A DNA stretch of 64,000 nucleotides from Nocardioides zeae (GTDB lineage: Bacteria > Actinomycetota > Actinomycetes > Propionibacteriales > Nocardioidaceae): contig NZ_JAAGXA010000006.1 in NCBI RefSeq assembly GCF_010686755.1, positions 62,001-126,000 of the forward strand, in the 5' to 3' direction. The notes beneath the pieces were generated by a model. The model did not search any database. It saw only the letters and a program-made list of their open reading frames with translations, and had not been told where the DNA came from. Shown piece after piece: positions 51,490-60,200 of the stretch. The number at the start of each line of letters is the position of its first letter. Within the stretch, counting starts at the first letter, position 1. The translations under genes were made by a program, and so were the position numbers.

Positions 51490-52644
51490 TCAGAGGCCGA
51501 GCATGCGCCCGATGATCTCCTTCTGGATCTCCGTCGTGCCGCCGTAGATCGTCTGGATGCGGCTGTCGACGAACGCCTTGGCGATGGGGTACTCCATCAT
51601 GTAGCCGTAGCCGCCGTGCAGCTGCACGCCCCGGTCGACGAGCTTGGTCTGCAGCTCGGTGGTCCACCACTTCGCCATCGACGCCAGCGTCGTGTCGACC
51701 TCGCCGCGGTTCAGCTTCATCACCGTGTCGTTGACGAAGACGCGGGCGATGTGGACCTCGGTCGCCATCTCGGCGAGCGTGAAGCGCGTGTTCTGGAACT
51801 TCGAGATCGGACGACCGAAGGCCTCGCGCTCCTTCACGTAGTCGAGGCTCAGCTTGAGGATGTGCTCGCACGCGGCCACGGCGATCGCCGCGATCGAGAC
51901 GCGCTCGCGGGGGAGGTTGTTCATCAGCGAGATGAAGCCGGAGCCCTCCTCGCCGAGCAGGTTCTCCTTCGGCACGACGACGTTGTCGAAGAACAGCTCG
52001 GCCGTGTCCTGGGCCTTCATGCCGACCTTGTCGAGGTTGCGGCCGCGGGTGAAGCCCTCCATGCCGTCCTCGACGACGAGCAGGCTGATGCCGTTGTGGC
52101 CCGCGTCGGGGTTGGTGCGGGCGACGACGATGACGATGTCGGCCATGATCCCGTTGGAGATGAACGTCTTCGAGCCGTTGAGCACGTAGTGGTCGCCCTT
52201 GTCGACCGCGCTCGTGCGGATGCCCTGGAGGTCGGAGCCGGCGCCGGGCTCGGTCATCGCGATGGCGGTGACGATGTCGCCGGAGACGCACCCGGGCAGC
52301 CAGCGCTGCTTCTGCTCCTGGGTGCCGAGCTCGAGGATGTAGGGGACGATGATGTCGTTGTGGAGCGGGAAGCCCAGGCCGCTCGCGCCGATCTTGCTGA
52401 TCTCCTCGACGACGACCATGTTGTAGCGGAAGTCGTCGAGCCCGAGGCCCCCGAACTCCTCCGGCACGTCGAAGCTGAGCAGGCCCGTCGCCCCGGCCTT
52501 GCGCCAGACCTCGCGGTCGACGATCCCGTCGGCCTCCCACTGCTCGTGGTAGGGCGCGACCTCCTTCTCGAGGAAGGCGCGCACGGTCGCGCGGAAGTCC
52601 TCGTGCTCGGTCTCGAGGATCTCGGCGGCACTGGCAAGGGACAT
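51490..52644 (-). CDS. acyl-CoA dehydrogenase family protein
   Basis: A 384-residue FAD-dependent acyl-CoA dehydrogenase. Motifs: AMTEPGAGSDLQGIRTSA, YVLNGSKTFISNGIMADIVI, REAFGRPISKFQNTRFTLAE and DSRIQTIYGGTTEIQKEIIG. The C-terminal Glu of the YEGT motif is absent (YGGT), so the base is probably the alternative Glu in LPRERVS, as in isovaleryl-CoA-type enzymes. AGGAGCC precedes the ATG. Divergent from a MerR regulator with shared operators. Confidence 0.92.
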   Translation of the reverse strand: MSLASAAEILETEHEDFRATVRAFLEKEVAPYHEQWEADGIVDREVWRKAGATGLLSFDVPEEFGGLGLDDFRYNMVVVEEISKIGASGLGFPLHNDIIVPYILELGTQEQKQRWLPGCVSGDIVTAIAMTEPGAGSDLQGIRTSAVDKGDHYVLNGSKTFISNGIMADIVIVVARTNPDAGHNGISLLVVEDGMEGFTRGRNLDKVGMKAQDTAELFFDNVVVPKENLLGEEGSGFISLMNNLPRERVSIAAIAVAACEHILKLSLDYVKEREAFGRPISKFQNTRFTLAEMATEVHIARVFVNDTVMKLNRGEVDTTLASMAKWWTTELQTKLVDRGVQLHGGYGYMMEYPIAKAFVDSRIQTIYGGTTEIQKEIIGRMLGL

Positions 52645-52682
52645 GCTGGCTCCTCAGGTACGTCGATGTGACACCGCAACTG

Positions 52683-52768
52683 TTACAGCGAAACTGTCAT
52701 GGTGCAAGCGGGGGCGGGTGGTGAACCGCGCGGCGGATTGCCTCGCGGTCGTGACAGACCTACTGTCA
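52683..52768. promoter_or_regulatory. two matching operator palindromes between the acyl-CoA dehydrogenase and MerR genes
   Basis: TGACAG-N5-CTGTCA lies at 52752-52768 (perfect, extended to CGTGACAG/CTGTCACG). TTACAG-N5-CTGTCA lies at 52683-52699 (one mismatch). One is next to each gene start, as expected for a MerR protein controlling itself and the enzyme gene. Confidence 0.65.
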
Positions 52769-52773
52769 CGGTC

Positions 52774-53541
52774 GTGAGCCCGTCCCCCGAGCCGTCCGAC
52801 TCGACCGAGACCACCGAGCCGTCCTCGCCCGACGACGGCAGCCTGCTCACGATCGACGAGCTGTCGGCACGGGCCGGCACGACGGTGCGCACGACGCGCT
52901 ACTACGCGAGCCTGGGACTGATCCCCCCGCCCGAGCGTCGGGGACGCGTGGCCTTCTACGGCGACGTCCACCTCGCGCGCCTGGAGATGGTGCGGGCGCT
53001 GCAGGACCACGGCTTCACGCTGCAGGCCATCGAGCGCTACCTGACGTCGCTCCCGCCGGAGGCCTCGACCGAGGAGCTGGCGCTCCAGCGCACGATGCTC
53101 ACGTCGTGGACGACCCAGCCGCCCGAGCGGGTCACCCGCCGCCAGCTCGACAAGCGCGCCGGCCGGGTGCTCTCCGACGACCAGCTCGGGGTGCTGCTCG
53201 AGCTGCAGGCGGTGGAGCTCGACGACGACGGTGCCCGCTACCTGGTGCACCCCGGCTTGCCCCAGGCGCTCGAGATGTTCGACCTCGACCTGCCGCTGGA
53301 GTCGATGGTGCAGGCGACCGCGGCGATCGACCGTCACATGCGGTCGTTGGCCGACGAGCTCACCGAGATCCTGCGCACCCAGGTCGTGCGGCCGTTCCGG
53401 GCCGAGCAGCACACGCCCGAGGAGGCGGCGCGGATGGAGCGCACCGTCGCTTCCCTGCGGCGCGTCACCCTGGAGGCGGTGGTCGTGGGCTTCCAGCGCG
53501 CGGCCAACGAGGTCATCCAACGGTCCCTGCGGCGTCGATAG
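52774..53541 (+). CDS. MerR family transcriptional regulator
   Basis: A 255-residue regulator. After an acidic Ser/Pro N-terminus, the winged helix reads LTIDELSARAGTTVRTTRYY and ASLGLIPPPERRGRVAFYGD. A long helical region follows with MERTVASLRRVTLEAVVVGF. No metal-binding Cys are present, so it probably senses an acyl-CoA or other organic ligand. The start GTG 52774 follows the perfect palindrome by five bases, so it would block its own transcription when bound. Confidence 0.87.
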   Translation: MSPSPEPSDSTETTEPSSPDDGSLLTIDELSARAGTTVRTTRYYASLGLIPPPERRGRVAFYGDVHLARLEMVRALQDHGFTLQAIERYLTSLPPEASTEELALQRTMLTSWTTQPPERVTRRQLDKRAGRVLSDDQLGVLLELQAVELDDDGARYLVHPGLPQALEMFDLDLPLESMVQATAAIDRHMRSLADELTEILRTQVVRPFRAEQHTPEEAARMERTVASLRRVTLEAVVVGFQRAANEVIQRSLRRR

Positions 53542-53577
53542 CCCCCGCCACGGCGCGCGCTGCGGCACGATGGGCGC

Positions 53578-54372
53578 ATGAGCGAACGAGCGCCGGTGCG
53601 CACCTGGCTGACCGACATGGACGGTGTGCTGGTCCACGAGGAGGAGCCGATCCCCGGCGCCGCCGAGTTCGTGGAGACGCTCAAGTCCTCCGGCCTCGAG
53701 TTCCTCGTGCTGACGAACAACTCCATCTACACGCCGCGGGACCTCCGGGCCCGGCTCCTCGGCAGCGGGATCGACATCCCCGAGGAGCGGATCTGGACCT
53801 CGGCGCTGGCCACCGCCCAGTTCCTCGCCGACCAGCGGCCGCACGGCACGGCGTACGTCGTGGGCGAGGCCGGCCTGACCACCGCGCTCCACGACGTGGG
53901 CTACGTGCAGACCGACCGCGACCCGGACTACGTGGTGCTGGGCGAGACCCGCACCTACTCCTTCGAGGCCATCACCCGCGCCATCCGCCTCGTCGAGGGC
54001 GGCGCGCGGTTCATCGCGACCAACCCCGACCCCAGCGGTCCGAGCCAGCAGGGCAAGCTCCCGGCCACCGGGGCCGTCGCGGCGCTCATCACGGCGGCGA
54101 CGGGACGCGCGCCGTACTTCGTGGGGAAGCCCAACGCGCTGATGATGCGCAGCGCGCTCGACCGGCTCGAGGCGCACTCGGCGACCACGGTGATGATCGG
54201 CGACCGCATGGACACCGACGTCGTGTCGGGGCTGGAGGCGGGCCTGCGCACCATCCTCGTGCTGACCGGCTCCACGCCGCGGGCGCACGTGGCGAACTTC
54301 CCCTACCAGCCGACGCGGATCGAGGAGTCGATCGCCGACGTCGTGCCGCTGGTGGCGGAGGGACGGATCTAG
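53578..54372 (+). CDS. HAD-IIA family phosphatase (NagD-like)
   Basis: A 264-residue HAD hydrolase. Motif [20 protein letters not shown], motif [10 protein letters not shown], cap domain in the middle, motif [11 protein letters not shown] and motif [11 protein letters not shown]. The NagD/4-nitrophenylphosphatase subgroup dephosphorylates nucleotides or sugar phosphates. CACGAT lies six bases before the ATG, so it is possibly leaderless. Followed by the repeat-rich spacer. Confidence 0.9.
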   Translation: MSERAPVRTWLTDMDGVLVHEEEPIPGAAEFVETLKSSGLEFLVLTNNSIYTPRDLRARLLGSGIDIPEERIWTSALATAQFLADQRPHGTAYVVGEAGLTTALHDVGYVQTDRDPDYVVLGETRTYSFEAITRAIRLVEGGARFIATNPDPSGPSQQGKLPATGAVAALITAATGRAPYFVGKPNALMMRSALDRLEAHSATTVMIGDRMDTDVVSGLEAGLRTILVLTGSTPRAHVANFPYQPTRIEESIADVVPLVAEGRI

Positions 54373-54454
54373 GGCCGACCCCGCGCCGTACCCCGGGACG
54401 TCATGCGGCGCGGTGCCCCGGACCGGCGGTGTGCATGACGTCCGGAGCCGGCCT
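54372..54454. repeat. 83-bp direct repeat copy 1, containing a family B palindrome
   Basis: The 83-bp unit 54372-54454 recurs at 54569-54651 with a single C/T difference. Inside it GGACGTCATGC (54396-54406) and GCATGACGTCC (54433-54443) form a perfect 11-bp inverted repeat with a 26-bp GC-rich interior. It starts at the HAD stop codon. Confidence 0.8.
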
Positions 54455-54497
54455 GGCGCTGGCGCGGCGGGCGATGGCGCGGCGTCGGCGGGTGGGG

Positions 54498-54560
54498 CGG
54501 AATTGTGCAGTTGGTGCGGTCCGGATCGGCTGGGACCTGCCCCAGCTGCACATTTCTCGG
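54498..54560. repeat. palindromic intergenic repeat, family A, copy 2
   Basis: A 63-bp imperfect inverted repeat (GGAATTGTGCAG... with ...CTGCACATTTC). It shares CCCAGCTGCACATTTC and the interior TCCGGA with copy 1 at 40934-40992. It lies between the two 83-bp repeats. Confidence 0.6.
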
Positions 54561-54568
54561 CCTCGGGC

Positions 54569-54651
54569 GGGCCGACCCCGCGCCGTACCCCGGGACGTCA
54601 TGCGGTGCGGTGCCCCGGACCGGCGGTGTGCATGACGTCCGGAGCCGGCCT
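54569..54651. repeat. 83-bp direct repeat copy 2, containing a family B palindrome
   Basis: Second copy of the 83-bp unit; palindrome arms at 54593-54603 and 54630-54640. It ends in the stop codon of the secreted Fn3 protein, so the repeat fills the gap between two convergent genes. Confidence 0.8.
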
Positions 54652-57600
54652 CACTTCAGCGTGATCTTCACCGGCGGCTGGCTCGGCGGGCTCTGCCCGG
54701 CGACGTTGGTGGCGTAGACGACGAAGTAGTGGTTGCGCGCCGGCAGGTTGCGGAAGGTCAGCGTGCCCTGGCTCGCCGGCACGGTGGTGAAGGTGCTGTT
54801 GTGCTGGACGGTGTACTGCAGCACCCGCGCCCCGTTGTCCGACGGCGGGGGGCGCCACGAGACCGTGACGTTCCGGCCGCTCACGGTCACCTTCGGCGGC
54901 GCGGGGGCGGCGGGAGCGGCGACGGTGATGGTGACCCGGCGCGTGGGGCTGGCGACGGACTCGCCGATCGCGTTGACGGCGGTGACGGTGAAGTCGTAGG
55001 TGCCGCGCGGCAGGTCGGTGAAGTCGATGCGGGTGCGGTCGGCGGGCACGGTGAAGGTCTCGCCGTTGCGGCGCACGACGTAGTGGCTGATGGGCTCGCC
55101 GTTGGGGTCGGGCGGATACCAGGCGAGGTACATGTCGTTGACCGTCGCCTTGGCGTAGGGCTGCGCGATGGTCGCGGGCACCCCGGCGGGCGTGACGACG
55201 CCGGTGGGGGCGGAGGCCGCGGACTCGCCGACGGCGTTCACGGCGACGACGCGGAAGCTGTAGCCGGCCCCGTTCCGCAGGCCAGTGAGGGTCGCGGTGG
55301 TGGCGTCCGCGGGCACGCTGACGCTCACGGGCGGCTGGTCGGCGGCGGTGCCGCGCACGACGTACCCCGTGATCGGGCTGCCGCCGTCGTCCGTCGCGCC
55401 GACCCAGGTGACGGTCGCCGACCGGTCGCCGCGTACGGCGCTGGCCCCGGTGGGCGCGCTGGGCACGGTGGCGTCGCAGCGGAGGTCCTCGTCGCCGAGG
55501 GCGACGGCGCGGGCGCGCTCGGCCTCGGTGCGGGCGGGCGTGCAGGTGGTGCCGGCGATGACGACGGTCTCGCCGGAGGGCACGAAGCGGATGACGGTGC
55601 CGTCGGCGGGGCGCGGGGTGGCGGTGCGCTGCTTGTCGTACGTCGCCGGCGTCAGCGTCGTCGGCGACCCGCAGGCGTCGCTGGGGGCGACCGCCGCGCA
55701 GTCGGCGAGCGGGATGAGCGCGCCACCCGCGGCGCGGGCGGTCACGGGGGTGACGGCGCCGCTGACGGGGTCGGTGACGGTGGAGGTCACGAGGGTGCCG
55801 TCGGCGGCGGTACGGCGCACGTGACCGCCCCACGGCGCGGCGGTCGAGCCGGCGTTGCGGAGCGCGGCGGCGTCGACGCGGACGACGGGCTGGCTGCCGC
55901 CGTAGGGGTCCCACGAGTCGACGGTGAAGGCGGCGCCACCGGCGAACACGTGCACCGTCGCCCGCGCGCCGCTGCTGAGGACCGCGCTGACGAAGGTGCC
56001 GTCGAGCGGGGTGGCACGGAGGTGGGCGTGGCGGCGGTCGGTGGCCACGGCGGGGGAGTCGACCGCGCCGTCGACGGCGGTCGCCGCGACGCTGACCGCG
56101 GGCGGGACCTCGCCGCCGATGGCGGCCACGGAGGTGGCGGCGATCGGCGCGCGGCCCGCGACGCGGTAGAGCCGCTCGCTCGCGCTCCCACCGCTGCCGG
56201 CGGGGACGCGGAGCAGGGTGCCCTCGGCGGGGTACGCCGCGAGCCGGTCCCAGTCGCCCCCGGTGCCGGCGCGGTCGATGGCCGCGTCGTCGACCCAACT
56301 GGTGGTCGGGCGGGCTCCGAAGCCGTCCCAGGAGTCGATCCACTGCGGGGAGCCCCCGGCGACGACGAAGACGTCGTTGCTGGTGCGGCCCTTGAGGTAG
56401 GTGCCCTCGGGAGGCCGCGAGCGGAGGTGGGTGAAGGCGCCGCCGGCGCCGGACTGGCCGGCCTTGTCCACGGCTTCCTCGCCGACCCAGACGACGCGGG
56501 CGCTGCCGAAGGCGGCGACGTCGTCGACGCGCAGGGGGGCGCCGCCGGCGACGACGAAGATGCGCCCGGAGTAGGCGGCGCGCAGCAGCGTGCCCTCCGC
56601 CGGGACCTGGCGGAGCACGTCGTAGCGCGCGTCGGTGCCGATCGCGTCGACGACCTTGTCGTCGACGTCGACGACCCCCGCCGGGGCGGCGATGTCGGGC
56701 ATGTAGACGGGCGCGCCGCCCGCGACCCGGAAGAGGCGCTTCGAGGCGTAGCCCCGCAGGTAGGTGTTGTCGGGGATCGCGGTCTTGAGGGTCGCCCAGT
56801 GGGCGGCCGTATAGACGTGCTCGGGCTTCTGGCCGCCGACGGCGGCCCAGCTGCTGACGTACGTCGGCGCTCCACCCACGATGCGGTAGATGCTGCCCGC
56901 GTAGCGCACGAAGTCGCCCTCGCCGGCGCGGTCGACCCCGGCGTAGGCGACCTCGGTGTTGTCGCAGGCGGCGTTGTTGGCGGTGGGGAGCGCGGTGGAC
57001 AGCATCGCGATCGGGGCGTCGGCGCCGATGACCGCGTAGTTGTCGTACTTGATCCAGCAGGCCTTCTGGAAGTCCGTGTGGGTGTGGATGCCGCTCGTGG
57101 TGCAGACGCGCCAGGACGAGGAGTAGGGCCAGCCGTCGGAGGTGCCGTCGGCGCAGGCGCTGTTGGGGGCCGTGCCGGTCGCGAGGTAGCCGATGGTGGT
57201 GCCGGGCGGGAACGCCGGGGTGCTGGTGGTGACCTGCAGGTCGCGGAGGTGGCCGTAGCGGATCTGGGAGACGAAGCCGCCGTTGACCATGACGTCGAGG
57301 GTCACCATCGTGCCGGCGCCGTTGTTGTTGTTCGCGATCTTGGAGACCTTGAGGGTCACGTCGCCGTCGAACGAGCGCATGTTGGGCTTCACGGCGGCGC
57401 CGGGGCCCTTGTGGATGTCCCAGGAGAAGCCGCCGAGCAGCCGGGGCGTGTGGTCCTTCGGCGCCATGATCCCGGTGCGGCCGCCGCCGTCGAACGGCAT
57501 GTAGACGACGACGCGGGTGCCGCCGACGGCGGCGCTCGCGGGGGCGCTGGTCGTCGTGAGGGTGACGGCGGCGAGCGCGCCGGCGAGCAGCAGGAGGCCG

Positions 57601-57668
57601 ACGGCGAGGGTGACGACGCGCCGCACGGGGGAGGGCGCGCGCCATCGAGGGGGGAGGTCGACCAGCAC
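54651..57668 (-). CDS. large secreted protein: M23-like domain, tandem AGGAP-type repeats and fibronectin type III domains
   Basis: A 1005-residue exported protein. N-terminal signal or anchor helix TLAVGLLLLAGALAAVTLTT (about residues 18-37). Residues about 50-200 resemble a degenerate LytM/M23 domain: DIHKGPGAAVKP, RYGHLRDLQV and GIHTHTDFQ stand where the zinc ligands and HxH motif lie. About six repeats of roughly 55 residues follow, each with a core like RIFVVAGGAPLRVDDVAAFG. Three fibronectin III domains close it (about 735-825, 830-915, 918-1005). I prefer GTG 57668; the frame is open further upstream. A cell-wall or adhesion role fits, next to the Tad pilus genes. Confidence 0.75.
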   Translation of the reverse strand: MLVDLPPRWRAPSPVRRVVTLAVGLLLLAGALAAVTLTTTSAPASAAVGGTRVVVYMPFDGGGRTGIMAPKDHTPRLLGGFSWDIHKGPGAAVKPNMRSFDGDVTLKVSKIANNNNGAGTMVTLDVMVNGGFVSQIRYGHLRDLQVTTSTPAFPPGTTIGYLATGTAPNSACADGTSDGWPYSSSWRVCTTSGIHTHTDFQKACWIKYDNYAVIGADAPIAMLSTALPTANNAACDNTEVAYAGVDRAGEGDFVRYAGSIYRIVGGAPTYVSSWAAVGGQKPEHVYTAAHWATLKTAIPDNTYLRGYASKRLFRVAGGAPVYMPDIAAPAGVVDVDDKVVDAIGTDARYDVLRQVPAEGTLLRAAYSGRIFVVAGGAPLRVDDVAAFGSARVVWVGEEAVDKAGQSGAGGAFTHLRSRPPEGTYLKGRTSNDVFVVAGGSPQWIDSWDGFGARPTTSWVDDAAIDRAGTGGDWDRLAAYPAEGTLLRVPAGSGGSASERLYRVAGRAPIAATSVAAIGGEVPPAVSVAATAVDGAVDSPAVATDRRHAHLRATPLDGTFVSAVLSSGARATVHVFAGGAAFTVDSWDPYGGSQPVVRVDAAALRNAGSTAAPWGGHVRRTAADGTLVTSTVTDPVSGAVTPVTARAAGGALIPLADCAAVAPSDACGSPTTLTPATYDKQRTATPRPADGTVIRFVPSGETVVIAGTTCTPARTEAERARAVALGDEDLRCDATVPSAPTGASAVRGDRSATVTWVGATDDGGSPITGYVVRGTAADQPPVSVSVPADATTATLTGLRNGAGYSFRVVAVNAVGESAASAPTGVVTPAGVPATIAQPYAKATVNDMYLAWYPPDPNGEPISHYVVRRNGETFTVPADRTRIDFTDLPRGTYDFTVTAVNAIGESVASPTRRVTITVAAPAAPAPPKVTVSGRNVTVSWRPPPSDNGARVLQYTVQHNSTFTTVPASQGTLTFRNLPARNHYFVVYATNVAGQSPPSQPPVKITLK

Positions 57669-58039
57669 GGTGGGCAATCTATGGGGCTGGAGAGACGTGT
57701 GGGACCAAAGAGGTTGAACTACAAACGAGTAGTTCGTCGGGTGGTGGCGTCGGTGATCGGTGCGGTGCTCGGGAGCGGTGCTCGGTGGGGGCTGCCGGGC
57801 GCAGCTGCTCGGGTCGCTGCGCCCGGTGCCCCCTCCCCGAGGGGGAGGTGTCAGGAGGCGGCGCTTCCCCGGGGCGGACCGTGCGCCGATCACAAACATA
57901 GATGGTGACGTTGGATCCCGCAACGGTCGGATGGGTCTTCTGCTTGGTGAAATTGTGGACAACCAGTTGCGTTGGCTGTGTGCGGCGTCGTCCAATGTTC
58001 TCCGCTTCGTGGTGGACCTCTACTCGGGACGAGGAACTC
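57669..58039. other. 371-bp divergent spacer before the Tad pilus operon
   Basis: No convincing gene. The left 70 bp are AT-richer and should hold the promoter of the secreted protein. The centre holds two hairpins (57795-57826, and a CCTCCCC/GGGGGAGG pair around 57831-57851). The right side has another AT-richer patch near 57893-57905 that may be the promoter for the Tad ATPase gene. A weak in-frame extension of that ATPase from 57902 lacks family resemblance. Confidence 0.5.
57795..57826. terminator. hairpin in the divergent spacer
   Basis: CCGGGCGCAGC (57795-57805) and GCTGCGCCCGG (57816-57826) are perfect 11-bp arms with a ten-base loop, followed about 5 bp later by a second C-rich/G-rich hairpin. 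It lies in transcript-leader position for either divergent gene; attenuator or terminator cannot be decided. Confidence 0.4.
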
Positions 58040-59344
58040 ATGTCGATCGCCGATGCTCCGGCGCGCCCTGGTGGCGCCGCATCCCCTGCTGCTCGGCCCG
58101 CGGCCGTGGTGCCAGCGGCTCCTGCGGCGGTCGTGGATGCCCTGGATTCCGTGGTGCGCGAGGCGGTCCGTGGGCAGGGGATCGACCCGCAGCGCGACGC
58201 CGCGGCGGTGCGCCGCATGGCGGAGGCCGCCGTGCGCGAGCACGACGAACGGAGCCTGACCGGTGCGGTGCAGCGGTTGGCGGACCCGTCGGCGGTCGTG
58301 GCCGAGGTGGTGGCGCGGATCGCGGGGTTCGGCCCGCTGCAGCCGCTGCTGGACGACCCGACGGTCGAGGAGGTGTGGATCAACGACCCCTCGCGGGTGT
58401 GGGTGGCGCGCAACGGTCGTCACGAGCTGACGAACCTCATGCTGTCGCCCGCGCAGGTGGCCGAGCTGGTCGAGCGGATGCTGAAGAGCAGCGGTCGGCG
58501 GCTCGACGTCTCGAGCCCGTTCGTGGACGCGATGCTGCCGGACGGTCACCGGCTGCACGTCGTGCTCGAGGGCATCAGCCGGGGCTTCACGGCGGTGAAC
58601 ATCCGCAAGTTCGTGCTGCGGGCGGCGCGGCTCGACGACCTGGTCGAGCTGCGGTCGCTGACGCCGCAGGCGGCGGCGTTCCTGACGGCGGCGGTGCGGG
58701 CCGGGCTCAACGTGCTGGTGGCCGGGGGAACGCAGTCGGGCAAGACCACGATGCTCAACTGCCTCGCGGCGGCGATCCCCGGCGGCGACCGGGTGATCAG
58801 CGCCGAGGAAGTCTTCGAATTGAGGTTCCCCCACCCCGACTGGGTCGCGCTCCAGACGCGCCAGGCCGGTCTCGAGGGCACCGGCGAGGTGCCGCTGCGC
58901 GCGCTCGTGAAGGAGGCGCTGCGGATGCGGCCCTCCCGGGTGGTCGTCGGCGAGGTGCGGGCCGAGGAGTGCCTCGACCTGCTCCTCGCCCTCAACTCGG
59001 GACTCCCCGGCATGTGCACGCTCCACGCCAACAGCGCGCGGGAGGCGCTCGTCAAGATGTGCACCCTGCCGCTGCTGGCGGGCGAGAACATCTCCTCGCG
59101 CTTCGTGGTGCCCACCGTCGCCAGCTCGGTCGACCTCGTCGTCCATCTCGGCATCGACGCCGGCGGCGTACGGCGCGTGAACGAGATCGTCGGCGTGCCC
59201 GGCCGGGTGGAGAACGACGTCATCGAGGTCGAGCCCCTCTTCGTGCGGTCGGCCGGCGAGCTCCGTCGGGCCAACGGCCACGCGCCGCGCCCCGCGGCCT
59301 TCGAGCGCGCCGGCATCGACGTCCACCGGATCCTGGCGGCCTGA
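58040..59344 (+). CDS. tadA: Tad pilus secretion ATPase (TadA/CpaF family)
   Basis: A 434-residue type II/IV secretion ATPase. IAGFGPLQPLLDDPTVEEVW and INDPSRVWVARNGRHELTN mark the N-domain; Walker A GGTQSGKTT at residues 229-237; then PSRVVVGEVRAEECLDLLLA (Walker B region) and GMCTLHANSAREAL. ATG 58040 follows GAGGAA. It powers assembly of Flp/Tad pili. Followed directly by two membrane platform genes. Confidence 0.9.
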   Translation: MSIADAPARPGGAASPAARPAAVVPAAPAAVVDALDSVVREAVRGQGIDPQRDAAAVRRMAEAAVREHDERSLTGAVQRLADPSAVVAEVVARIAGFGPLQPLLDDPTVEEVWINDPSRVWVARNGRHELTNLMLSPAQVAELVERMLKSSGRRLDVSSPFVDAMLPDGHRLHVVLEGISRGFTAVNIRKFVLRAARLDDLVELRSLTPQAAAFLTAAVRAGLNVLVAGGTQSGKTTMLNCLAAAIPGGDRVISAEEVFELRFPHPDWVALQTRQAGLEGTGEVPLRALVKEALRMRPSRVVVGEVRAEECLDLLLALNSGLPGMCTLHANSAREALVKMCTLPLLAGENISSRFVVPTVASSVDLVVHLGIDAGGVRRVNEIVGVPGRVENDVIEVEPLFVRSAGELRRANGHAPRPAAFERAGIDVHRILAA

Positions 59345-59345
59345 C

Positions 59346-60200
59346 GTGGGGGCCGTCGTCGGGCTGGGGGTGGGCATCGGCCTGCTCCTCGTCTGGTCCG
59401 CGTTCGCGGTCCCGCGACGGTCCCGCTCCGGGCCGCGCCCGCCCGGGCCGGTGACCACGCGGTTGCACGCAGCCGGGCTCGGTCACGTGTCCGCCTCGTC
59501 GTTGCTCGTCCTCTGCGGCGTCCTCGGGGTCGCGGTGGCCTTCCTCCTGCAGGTGTTGACCCGCACGGCACCGGTCGCGGTCGTGATGGGATTGCTCGCG
59601 GCGTACCTGCCCGTGGCGCTCGTCGGTGCCCGCGCCCGTCGGCGCCGGGCGGAGTTCGCGGACGTCTGGCCCGACGCGGTCGACAACCTCGCGTCGGCTG
59701 TCCGTGCCGGTCTGTCGCTACCGGACGCGTTGGTCGCGCTCGGTGACCGGGGCCCGGAGCCGTTGCGTCCTGGCTTCGCGGCCTTCGCGCTCGACTACCA
59801 GGTGACGGGCCGGTTCTCCGACTGTCTCGACCGGCTCAAGGAGCGGCTGGCCGACCCCGTCGGGGACCGCGTCGTCGAGGGGCTCCGGGTCGCGCGCGAG
59901 GTCGGCGGGGGTGACCTCGGGCGTCTGCTCCGCAACCTGTCGGGCTACCTCCGGGACGACGCGCGCCTGCGCTCCGAGCTCGCGGCCCGGCAGGCGTGGA
60001 CGGTCAACGGAGCGCGGCTCGCCGTCGCCGCGCCGTGGCTGGTGCTCCTCATGATGGCGTTCCAGGGCGAGGTGATCCGGCGCTACGCGACGCCGACCGG
60101 CACCGTCGTGCTCGTCGTCGGCGCGCTGGTGTGCGTGGCGTCGTACCGCCTCATGACCTGGATCGGTCGTCTCCCGGTCGAGCGGCGGATCCTCCGGTGA
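59346..60200 (+). CDS. tadB: Tad pilus membrane platform protein (TadB-like, T2SSF)
   Basis: A 284-residue membrane protein. N-terminal helix and a pair of helices (SSLLVLCGVLGVAVAFLLQV; VAVVMGLLAAYLPVALVGAR), then the T2SSF domain around WPDAVDNLASAVRAGLSLPD and AREVGGGDLGRLLRNLSGYL, and C-terminal helices. GTG 59346 is two bases after the tadA stop. It forms the inner-membrane platform with the next gene. Confidence 0.85.
   Translation: MGAVVGLGVGIGLLLVWSAFAVPRRSRSGPRPPGPVTTRLHAAGLGHVSASSLLVLCGVLGVAVAFLLQVLTRTAPVAVVMGLLAAYLPVALVGARARRRRAEFADVWPDAVDNLASAVRAGLSLPDALVALGDRGPEPLRPGFAAFALDYQVTGRFSDCLDRLKERLADPVGDRVVEGLRVAREVGGGDLGRLLRNLSGYLRDDARLRSELAARQAWTVNGARLAVAAPWLVLLMMAFQGEVIRRYATPTGTVVLVVGALVCVASYRLMTWIGRLPVERRILR

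Noticed and set aside
54598..57645. A second 1015-codon minus-strand frame overlapping the secreted Fn3 protein gene.
   Set aside because: Arg/His/Pro-rich without domains; the 1005-residue frame has a signal helix, repeats and Fn3 motifs.
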